Part shown: piece after piece, positions 26,520-32,484 of the stretch
How the letters are laid out: each line of letters opens with the position of its first letter
Position numbering within the stretch: the first letter of the stretch is position 1
Assembly: GCA_030578315.1 (NCBI GenBank)
Contig: JAUQQL010000022.1
Span: 1 to 32,484 of the forward strand
From: Thermodesulfobacteriota bacterium
GTDB taxonomy: Bacteria > Desulfobacterota > Thermodesulfobacteria > Thermodesulfobacteriales > Thermodesulfobacteriaceae
Length of the DNA: 32,484 nt
Direction: 5' to 3'
The notes under the pieces: generated by a model
The model's database searches: none
The model's input: the letters and a program-made list of their open reading frames with translations, nothing else
What the model was told of the DNA's origin: nothing
Position numbers and translations under genes: made by a program

Positions 26520-26717
26520 TTATTTAAGATTAAGTTCTTTTTCTCTGATTATAGTTAAAACCCTCGCTATATCCCTCTTTACTTGTCTTATTCTCATAGG
26601 ATTTTCTAAACGATGAATAGATTTCTGAAATCTTAAATTAAAAAGTTCTTCCCTTAATTTTATTAATTTTTCTTTTAGTTCCGGTATAGAAAGTTCTCTT
26701 AATTCGCGAGCTTTCAT
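26520..26717 (-). CDS. rpmC: 50S ribosomal protein L29
   Basis: 65 aa from ATG 26717 ([14 protein letters not shown]), preceded by GGGAGG. The frame is open upstream to a GTG, but those extra codons lie inside rplP and are not conserved. The ATG overlaps the rplP TGA (ATGA). It has a two-helix hairpin with [28 protein letters not shown]29 stands beside L23 at the tunnel exit, where trigger factor docks. Confidence 0.98.
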   Translation of the reverse strand: MKARELRELSIPELKEKLIKLREELFNLRFQKSIHRLENPMRIRQVKRDIARVLTIIREKELNLK

Positions 26718-27133
26718 AAAATTTCCTCCCGAGTCACTATCTTGCACTTAAAGGGAAGTTTGCTAGCTGCTAATTTTAAAGCTTCACGAGCTACCTCTTC
26801 AGAAACACCTGCTATTTCGTAAATAATATTTCCAGGTTTCACCACAGCTACCCACCCTTCTACTGCTCCTTTACCTTTACCCATACGAGTTTCTGCAGGT
26901 TTTTTGGTAATAGGTTTGTCAGGAAAAACCCTAATCCAAAGTTTAGCACCCTTTTTGGCAGTTCTTACAATAGCTACTCTACCAGCTTCTAACTGCTGAG
27001 CTGTAAGCCAACCTCCCTCTAAAACTTTAAGTCCATAATCTCCAAATTCTAAAGTATAACCTCGTGATGCTTTTCCTCTTACCCTTCCTTTTTGCTGCTT
27101 TCTGTATTTAGTTTTTTTAGGTTGAAGAAGCAT
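26714..27133 (-). CDS. rplP: 50S ribosomal protein L16
   Basis: 139 aa. Standard boxes are [16 protein letters not shown], the arginine-containing loop [19 protein letters not shown] and a C-terminal [18 protein letters not shown]16 helps shape the A-site tRNA path. The gap to rpsC is 14 bp and the stop overlaps rpmC. Confidence 0.98.
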   Translation of the reverse strand: MLLQPKKTKYRKQQKGRVRGKASRGYTLEFGDYGLKVLEGGWLTAQQLEAGRVAIVRTAKKGAKLWIRVFPDKPITKKPAETRMGKGKGAVEGWVAVVKPGNIIYEIAGVSEEVAREALKLAASKLPFKCKIVTREEIL

Positions 27134-27147
27134 AATCCCTCACCCCT

Positions 27148-27810
27148 TTAAATTACTATTCTTTCTTGTCCTTCTTTTTCAGGTAATACCTCTCCTTTAA
27201 AAATCCAAACCTTTACCCCTATAGTTCCGTATTTAGTCACAGCAGTAGCAAAACCGTAATCTATATCTGCTCTCAAAGTAGAAAGAGGAACTCTTCCCAC
27301 TCTATACCATTCACTTCTTGCAATTTCTGCCCCTCCAAGCCTACCAGAACACTGAACTTTTACCCCCTGAGCCCCAAATCTCATAACTAAAGTTACTGCC
27401 CTTTTCATTGCTCTTCTAAAAGAAATTCTCCTTTCTATTTGCATAGCTATATTTTCTGCCACTAACTGAGCTTCTAGCTCTGGTCTTCTTACCTCCTCCA
27501 CTAAAACCTCTATCTCCCTATCTTGAATTCTCTTTGAAAGTTCCTGTTTAATTTTTTCTATTTCAGCTCCCTTTTTCCCTATCACAATTCCCGGTCTTGC
27601 TGAATGAATAATTACTCTGACTCTATTAGAAGCCCTCTCTATCTCAATTCTTGAAATTCCAGCATGATAGTACTTTTCTTTTAAAAATTTTCTAATTAAA
27701 TAATCCTGATATACATACTTAGGAAATTCACTAGGTTTAGCAACCCATCTAGAATCCCAAGTTCTAGTAATACCTATTCTCAATCCAATAGGATTTACTT
27801 TTTGCCCCAA
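27148..27810 (-). CDS. rpsC: 30S ribosomal protein S3
   Basis: 220 aa with a TTG start (27810) that gives the family N-terminus [12 protein letters not shown], preceded by GGGGGT. No ATG or GTG start fits. The KH domain (about 60-110) has [17 protein letters not shown]. The C-terminal domain has [35 protein letters not shown]3 forms part of the mRNA entry tunnel helicase. Confidence 0.97.
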   Translation of the reverse strand: MGQKVNPIGLRIGITRTWDSRWVAKPSEFPKYVYQDYLIRKFLKEKYYHAGISRIEIERASNRVRVIIHSARPGIVIGKKGAEIEKIKQELSKRIQDREIEVLVEEVRRPELEAQLVAENIAMQIERRISFRRAMKRAVTLVMRFGAQGVKVQCSGRLGGAEIARSEWYRVGRVPLSTLRADIDYGFATAVTKYGTIGVKVWIFKGEVLPEKEGQERIVI

Positions 27811-27813
27811 AGT

Positions 27814-28167
27814 TTACCCCCTTCTTCTTTTTTCTCTCCTTTCTTCTACTACCACAGTAATGTGACTCATTCTTCTCAAAATTCTACTTGCTCTACCCCA
27901 AGCCCTAGGCCAGATTCTTTTTAGCCTCGGACCCTCATTTACATAAGCTTCAACAACATAAAGTTTATCCACATCCATACCTAAATTGTTCTCTGCATTA
28001 GCTATCGCACTTTCTAAAACTTTCTTTATTATACGAGCTGCTTTTTTGGGAGTAAAATTTAATATATTTAAAGCTTCATCTACTTTTTTTCCTCTTATAA
28101 GATCTATTACCAACCGAGCTTTATAGGGAGAAATTAAAACATACTTAGCTGTAGCTTTAGCCTTCAT
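27814..28167 (-). CDS. rplV: 50S ribosomal protein L22
   Basis: 117 aa. Family boxes are [39 protein letters not shown] and the tunnel-lining hairpin [19 protein letters not shown]. The extended loop tip reaches the narrow part of the exit tunnel opposite L4. AGGAG precedes the ATG. Confidence 0.98.
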   Translation of the reverse strand: MKAKATAKYVLISPYKARLVIDLIRGKKVDEALNILNFTPKKAARIIKKVLESAIANAENNLGMDVDKLYVVEAYVNEGPRLKRIWPRAWGRASRILRRMSHITVVVEERREKRRRG

Positions 28168-28178
28168 CTTTCTTTCTC

Positions 28179-28469
28179 CTATTTTTTCTTTACACCTTTT
28201 ACTCTTCCTTTATCAGCAGGATGACCTTTATAAGTTCTGGTAGGAGCAAACTCACCTAACTTGTGACCTACCATATTTTCGGTAACATAAACAGGAATAA
28301 ATTTATGTCCATTATGAACCGCAAAAGTCAATCCTACCATCTCTGGAATTATAGTAGAACGCCTGCTCCAAGTTTTTATAGGTCTTTTATCTCCTGTCTC
28401 CCTGGCTTTCATAACTTTTTTTAATAATTTTTCATCTACAAAAGGACCTTTCTTCTTTGAACGCGGCAT
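28179..28469 (-). CDS. rpsS: 30S ribosomal protein S19
   Basis: 96 aa. [40 protein letters not shown] and [17 protein letters not shown] are diagnostic. It lies in the 30S head with S13. AAGGGGGG lies just upstream of the ATG. It starts 11 bp after rplB. Confidence 0.99.
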   Translation of the reverse strand: MPRSKKKGPFVDEKLLKKVMKARETGDKRPIKTWSRRSTIIPEMVGLTFAVHNGHKFIPVYVTENMVGHKLGEFAPTRTYKGHPADKGRVKGVKKK

Positions 28470-28480
28470 TTAATCCCCCC

Positions 28481-29305
28481 TTAGCTCTTCCTACGAGCTA
28501 TAATAAACTTATCCGAAGATTTCTTTTTTCTAGTCTTTTTACCTTTACACAACCAGCCCCATGGAGAACAGGGATGTCTTCCTCCGTGTGACCTTCCTTC
28601 TCCACCTCCAAGAGGATGATCCACAGGATTCATAGCTACTCCCCTTACATGAGGACGCCTTCCTAACCATCTACTTCTTCCTGCTTTTCCTAAAATTATA
28701 TTTTCCCACTCTAAATTACCTACCTGTCCAATAGTAGCCTTGCATTTCCCGTGAACTTTCCTAATTTCTCCTGAAGGAAGTCTTAAAATTACATAATCCT
28801 CTTCCTTACCCAAAATCTGCGCAAAAGTTCCAGCAGAACGAGCAAGTTGTCCACCCTTACCAGGTCTTAACTCCACATTGTGCACCATCGTTCCTACAGG
28901 AATGTTCTTCAAAGGCAAAGCATTTCCAACTTTTATTTCCACATTCTCTCCAGATATCACTACATCTCCAACTTTTAAACCAAGCGGAGCTATAATATAT
29001 CTTTTTTCCCCGTCAGCATACTGAAGTAACGCTATATTAGCAGATCTGTTAGGATCATATTCCAGAGCTACTACCTTAGCAGGAATGTTATCCTTGTCTC
29101 TCTTAAAATCTATGATTCTATAAAGCCTCTTATGTCCACCGCCTCTGAACCGAATAGTTATTCTTCCATAGTTATTTCTACCACCAGACTTCTTTAAAGG
29201 AACTACCAGACTCTTTTCAGGTTTTTTCTTAGAAAGTTCAGAATTAACCAAATAAGTTTGAAATCTTCTTCCAGGAGAAGTAGGTTTACATTTTTTTATC
29301 GGCAT
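28481..29305 (-). CDS. rplB: 50S ribosomal protein L2
   Basis: 274 aa, full length. The RNA-binding OB domain and SH3-like domain are intact, including the [23 protein letters not shown] segment near the peptidyl transferase centre and its conserved His. The C-terminal part reads [19 protein letters not shown], where most bacteria have a PWGxPTKG segment. The two cysteines and missing PT look like a lineage-specific variation. AAAGGGGTG precedes the ATG. Confidence 0.98.
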   Translation of the reverse strand: MPIKKCKPTSPGRRFQTYLVNSELSKKKPEKSLVVPLKKSGGRNNYGRITIRFRGGGHKRLYRIIDFKRDKDNIPAKVVALEYDPNRSANIALLQYADGEKRYIIAPLGLKVGDVVISGENVEIKVGNALPLKNIPVGTMVHNVELRPGKGGQLARSAGTFAQILGKEEDYVILRLPSGEIRKVHGKCKATIGQVGNLEWENIILGKAGRSRWLGRRPHVRGVAMNPVDHPLGGGEGRSHGGRHPCSPWGWLCKGKKTRKKKSSDKFIIARRKS

Positions 29306-29321
29306 TTTAACACCCCTTTAA

Positions 29322-29612
29322 TTAAACTGTTTCAAAAAATTCTATAGTTTGACCCTCGGCTAACCTTACAATAGCTTTTTTTCTTAAAGAAGTTCTTCCA
29401 GGATTTCTTAAACTTCCCTTAGGCTTTCCCTTAACTCTTATAGTTTGAACTTTTTCTACCTTCACCTTAAAAAGCTCTTCCACAGCTTTTTTAATTTCTA
29501 TCTTATTAGCCGAAGGGTCTACCCAAAAACATACCTGATTATTCTTCTCTTTAAGAAGCATAGACTTTTCTGTAAAAATAGGAGCTAATATAATAGTTCT
29601 ATGGTCTCTCAT
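29322..29612 (-). CDS. rplW: 50S ribosomal protein L23
   Basis: 96 aa. The N-terminal [10 protein letters not shown] box contains Glu15, equivalent in position to the E. coli L23 glutamate that docks trigger factor. Later come the loop with [25 protein letters not shown] and a C-terminal strand. The ATG lies inside the end of rplD (14-bp overlap) with AGAGGAG upstream. L23 is the tunnel-exit landing site for trigger factor and SRP. Confidence 0.98.
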   Translation of the reverse strand: MRDHRTIILAPIFTEKSMLLKEKNNQVCFWVDPSANKIEIKKAVEELFKVKVEKVQTIRVKGKPKGSLRNPGRTSLRKKAIVRLAEGQTIEFFETV

Positions 29613-30252
29613 TTTTATCTCCTCTGGTTAAACGCTCTTCAATTTTTTCTATAGCGGTATGCTCTAAAATTAAATGGTCGTGATTTAAAATATCATAAAC
29701 ATTTAAACCTTCAACTGCCAAAACTTTAACTTTAGGTAAGTTACTAACACTTTTTTCTAAAATTTTATTTCTTTGAGGAACTACAATTAAAGCCGACCTT
29801 ACTCCAAGTTTATCTAAAAACTCTTTTAAAACTTTAGTTTTGGGAGTACTTTCCACTGGAAAACCCTCAGCTACTATAACTCTATCTGCTAAAGCTCTTG
29901 AAGAAAGAGCCATTTTCAGTCCCAATCTTCTTACTTTTTTATTAAGTTTAAACTCGTAACTTCTCGGTTTGGGACCGTGAACCACTCCGCCTCCTACCCA
30001 TTGAGGAGCCCTTATAGAACCCTGTCTAGCTCTACCTGTATGTTTTTGAGGCCAAGGTTTCCTCCCTCCTCCTCTTACCTCTCCTCTGGTTTTAGTACAA
30101 GCTGTTCCAGCTCTCCACCTCGCCATTTGCCACCTAACTATTTCATGTAAAATTCCCTCCTTAGGAGGGATACCAAAAATATGAGAAGGCAATTCCACTT
30201 CTCCTATTATTTGTGCTTTACTATCTACTAACTGACTTTTAATACATTCCAT
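29599..30252 (-). CDS. rplD: 50S ribosomal protein L4
   Basis: 217 aa. The long tunnel-reaching loop is present ([27 protein letters not shown]), followed by [24 protein letters not shown]. The C-terminal region of [13 protein letters not shown] type overlaps rplW by 14 bp. AAAGGAG lies upstream of the ATG. In E. coli L4 also regulates the S10 operon; no recognisable leader is within the window because tuf immediately precedes rpsJ. Confidence 0.98.
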   Translation of the reverse strand: MECIKSQLVDSKAQIIGEVELPSHIFGIPPKEGILHEIVRWQMARWRAGTACTKTRGEVRGGGRKPWPQKHTGRARQGSIRAPQWVGGGVVHGPKPRSYEFKLNKKVRRLGLKMALSSRALADRVIVAEGFPVESTPKTKVLKEFLDKLGVRSALIVVPQRNKILEKSVSNLPKVKVLAVEGLNVYDILNHDHLILEHTAIEKIEERLTRGDKNERP

Positions 30253-30266
30253 TTTTGCAACTCCTT

Positions 30267-30902
30267 TTATTTAAAGTAAACCATTACATATCCATTATTC
30301 CAACCAGGAACAGCTCCCTTTACTAAAAGTAAATTTTTTTCAGTTATTATATCTACTATGCTTAAATTTTTAATAGTTACTGTCTCATTACCATAATGTC
30401 CAGCCATTTTTTTTCCTTTTATTACCCTTCCTGGAAAAGTGTTAGCTCCACTTGAACCCCTTTTCCTATGTACCTGCTTTGCTCCATGACTCATAGGTTG
30501 TCTTTGAAAATTCCATCTCTTTATAGTCCCTGTAAAACCTCTTCCTTTACTCTTTCCCGTAACATCTATCTTCATACCTTTTTCCAGAGGTAAATCTTTT
30601 AAAGTTATAAACTGTCCAGGCTTAAATTCTTCAGGATTTTGAACTCTAAACTCTTTTAAAATGTAAAACCCTGTATCTAAATTAGCTTTTAAAAAATGCC
30701 CTATTTCAGGCAAAGTGCACTTATTCAACTTTTTAGGATGAAAACCAAGTTGTACTGCATTGTAACCATCTTTTTCCACGGTCTTTACTTGCACAACTGC
30801 GCAAGGACCAACCTCCAAAACAGTTACCGGGACCACATTTCCATTTTCATCAAAAACTCTAGTCATTCCCAGTTTTTTTCCAATTAAGCCTTCTAACTTC
30901 AT
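30267..30902 (-). CDS. rplC: 50S ribosomal protein L3
   Basis: 211 aa from ATG 30902 (KLEGLIGKKLGMTRVFDENG), eight bases after GGGGAG. A GTG at 30911 overlaps that ribosome site and is rejected. The central loop GKSKGRGFTGTIKRWNF and the HGAKQVHRKRGSSGANTFPGRV segment, which extends towards the peptidyl transferase centre, are complete. A primary 23S assembly protein. Confidence 0.98.
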   Translation of the reverse strand: MKLEGLIGKKLGMTRVFDENGNVVPVTVLEVGPCAVVQVKTVEKDGYNAVQLGFHPKKLNKCTLPEIGHFLKANLDTGFYILKEFRVQNPEEFKPGQFITLKDLPLEKGMKIDVTGKSKGRGFTGTIKRWNFQRQPMSHGAKQVHRKRGSSGANTFPGRVIKGKKMAGHYGNETVTIKNLSIVDIITEKNLLLVKGAVPGWNNGYVMVYFK

Positions 30903-30916
30903 GGGAATCACTCCCC

Positions 30917-31228
30917 TTATATTTTTATTTCTACTTCTACACCTGCAGGTAGTTCAAGCTGGGTTAAGGCATCAATAGTTTGCTGTGTAGGTTCTAAAAT
31001 TTCAACTAATCTTTTGTGAACCCTTATTTCAAATTGTTCTCTAGAGTTCTTATCAATATGAGGAGATCTTAAAATGGTCCACCTGCTAATCTTAGTAGGT
31101 AAAGGTATAGGACCTACCACTTTAGCACCTGTTTCCTTTACTGTGTTTACAATATCTATAACTGACTTGTCTAAAATTCTGTGGTCAAAACTTTTTAACT
31201 TAATCCTAATTTTCTGAGCAGGTATCAT
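30917..31228 (-). CDS. rpsJ: 30S ribosomal protein S10 (NusE)
   Basis: 103 aa from ATG 31228 ([19 protein letters not shown]), equal in length to E. coli S10. Upstream GTG codons at 31246 and 31243 overlap the ribosome-site region and are rejected. GGAGAGGG precedes the ATG by four bases. It also has [34 protein letters not shown]-type family features. S10 works in the 30S head and as NusE in transcription antitermination and transcription-translation coupling. First ribosomal gene after tuf, 21 bp from its stop. Confidence 0.98.
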   Translation of the reverse strand: MIPAQKIRIKLKSFDHRILDKSVIDIVNTVKETGAKVVGPIPLPTKISRWTILRSPHIDKNSREQFEIRVHKRLVEILEPTQQTIDALTQLELPAGVEVEIKI

Positions 31229-31249
31229 TTTAACCCTCTCCACCACCTT

Positions 31250-32449
31250 TTATTCTAAAATTTTAGTAACTACACCGGCTCCTACAGTTCTGCCACCTTC
31301 TCTAATGGCAAATCTTAAACCCTCCTCCAAAGCCACCGGCTTTATCAACTCAACCTCAAGCTCCACATTATCTCCAGGCATCACCATCTCCACACCCTCA
31401 GGTAACTTAACCACTCCAGTAACATCCGTAGTCCTAAAATAAAACTGAGGCCTATATCCAGTAAAAAAAGGCGTATGCCTACCACCCTCCTCCTTCCTCA
31501 ACACATATACCTCTGCCTTAAACTTCGTATGCGGCTTTATACTCCCAGGCCTAGCTAATACCTGACCCCTCTCCACATCATCCTTACCTACCCCCCTTAA
31601 CAACACCCCTATGTTGTCACCAGGTAATGCCTCATCCAAAATCTTCCTAAACATCTCAATACTTGTAGCAACCGTCTTTATCGTAGGCCTAAGCCCAACT
31701 ACCTCAACCTCCTCACCAGGCTTCAACACCCCCCTCTCAACCTTGCCCGTAACCACCGTACCACGACCACTTATACTAAAAACATCCTCTATCGGCATAA
31801 GAAAAGGCTTGTCCACATCCCTCACAGGCTCAGGTATATAATCATCCATAGCCCTCACTAACTCCCATATACTCTTGCACCACTCACAATCCTCCTTACC
31901 ACACCCACACTCAAGAGCCTTAAGCGCACTCCCCCTAACCACCGGCACATCATCCCCAGGAAATCCATACTTGCTAAGTAACTCCCTAACCTCTAACTCC
32001 ACTAAATCCAATAACTCAGGATCATCTACCATGTCTACCTTGTTCATATAAACTATAATATAAGGCACATTAACCTGCCTTGCCAACAACACATGCTCCC
32101 TCGTCTGAGGCATAGGACCATCCGTAGCCGCAACCACCAACACCGCACCATCCATCTGAGCCGCCCCAGTTATCATGTTCTTAATATAGTCCGCATGCCC
32201 AGGACAGTCTATATGAGCATAATGCCTCTTCTCACTCTCATACTCCACATGAGCAAGCTGAATAGTTATACCCCTCGCCTTCTCCTCAGGTGCCTTGTCT
32301 ATCTCCTCAAACGGAACCCACCTCGCTAAACCCCTGGTAGATAAAACCCTAGTTATAGCACTCGTTAGTGTAGTCTTACCATGGTCTATATGCCCTATCG
32401 TCCCTACATTCAAATGAGGCTTCTTCCTCTCAAACTTCTGCTTCGCCAT
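31250..32449 (-). CDS. tuf: Elongation factor Tu
   Basis: 399 aa, complete. GTPase motifs are GHIDHGKT (19-26), the effector [12 protein letters not shown] region with the switch Thr (62), DCPGH (81-85), NKVD (136-139) and SAL (174-176). Domains 2 and 3 are full length, ending VVTKILE. EF-Tu delivers aminoacyl-tRNA to the ribosome. Two oddities are visible. The G+C of most of the gene is near 50%, with GAG/AAG/AGG/ATA codons, against near 30% and GAA/AAA/AGA in neighbours. And a cysteine cluster lies at residues 181, 183, 188 and 191 where many EF-Tus have a short acidic loop. GGGAGG and AAGGTGAG lie upstream of the ATG. The gene heads the ribosomal cluster, so fusA and rpsL may lie beyond the edge (inference). 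Confidence 0.98.
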   Translation of the reverse strand: MAKQKFERKKPHLNVGTIGHIDHGKTTLTSAITRVLSTRGLARWVPFEEIDKAPEEKARGITIQLAHVEYESEKRHYAHIDCPGHADYIKNMITGAAQMDGAVLVVAATDGPMPQTREHVLLARQVNVPYIIVYMNKVDMVDDPELLDLVELEVRELLSKYGFPGDDVPVVRGSALKALECGCGKEDCEWCKSIWELVRAMDDYIPEPVRDVDKPFLMPIEDVFSISGRGTVVTGKVERGVLKPGEEVEVVGLRPTIKTVATSIEMFRKILDEALPGDNIGVLLRGVGKDDVERGQVLARPGSIKPHTKFKAEVYVLRKEEGGRHTPFFTGYRPQFYFRTTDVTGVVKLPEGVEMVMPGDNVELEVELIKPVALEEGLRFAIREGGRTVGAGVVTKILE

Positions 32450-32484
32450 CTCACCTTTCCTCCCTTAAAAATTTAAAAACCCTT

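Noticed and set aside
26718-26747. Upstream GTG start for rpmC adding ten residues
   Set aside because: These codons lie in rplP and are not conserved; the ATG at 26717 has a good ribosome site and the family N-terminus.

Overview
This window is a chromosomal stretch from an AT-rich bacterium (roughly one third G+C outside one gene). I infer a thermophilic, Thermodesulfobacterium-like member of the Thermodesulfobacteriota. The basis is the Lys/Glu/Ile-rich proteins, the AGA/AAA/GAA codon habit, the zinc-bound forms of several ribosomal proteins and the haem-rich exported cytochrome. The phylum call is an inference from general character, not from a database comparison. There are no insertion sequences, CRISPR arrays or phage genes, and no gene-free stretch longer than about 150 bases.

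Layout. Positions 105-3774 (+) hold a tight cluster: a membrane-anchored PIN-TRAM protein, the mismatch-repair protein MutL and the tRNA prenyltransferase MiaA. MnmG (tRNA wobble-uridine modification) runs towards MiaA from the other strand and overlaps its end by 4 bases. A back-to-back promoter region at about 5780-5841 serves mnmG (-) and a tRNA-Asn gene (+). The transcription terminator Rho follows on +. A strong hairpin at 7411-7435 separates rho from the converging cytochrome gene.

The most unusual locus is 7461-8765 (-). It is an exported pentahaem c-type cytochrome whose reading frame is crossed by a single in-frame TGA at 7821-7823. The frame continues unbroken for 120 more codons. 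A hairpin starts 11 nt after the TGA and its apical loop starts 17 nt after it, the spacing expected of a bacterial SECIS element. The simplest reading is one selenocysteine-containing cytochrome, not two genes. TGA is an ordinary stop in mutL, clpP, infA, map and cca here, so global recoding is excluded. The gene has its own promoter (TTGACT, 17 nt, TATATA) and is flanked by two copies of a 16-bp palindrome.

From 8904 to the right edge everything is on the minus strand, with no intergenic gap over about 60 bases. In transcription order: tuf, the S10/spc/alpha ribosomal protein genes (rpsJ to rplQ, with secY, adk, map, infA and rpmJ embedded), a CCA-adding-type nucleotidyltransferase, then tig-clpP-clpX-lon. 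Synthesis, export, N-terminal processing, tRNA end maturation, nascent-chain folding and proteolysis are thus laid end to end. The tRNA-Asn gene lacks an encoded CCA, so it depends on a CCA-adding activity such as the one encoded here.

A second oddity is tuf. Its body is near 50% G+C and uses GAG, AAG, AGG and ATA where every neighbour uses GAA, AAA and AGA. The last 20 or so codons switch abruptly to the local style. This suggests replacement or gene conversion. The encoded EF-Tu also has a four-cysteine cluster late in its G domain.
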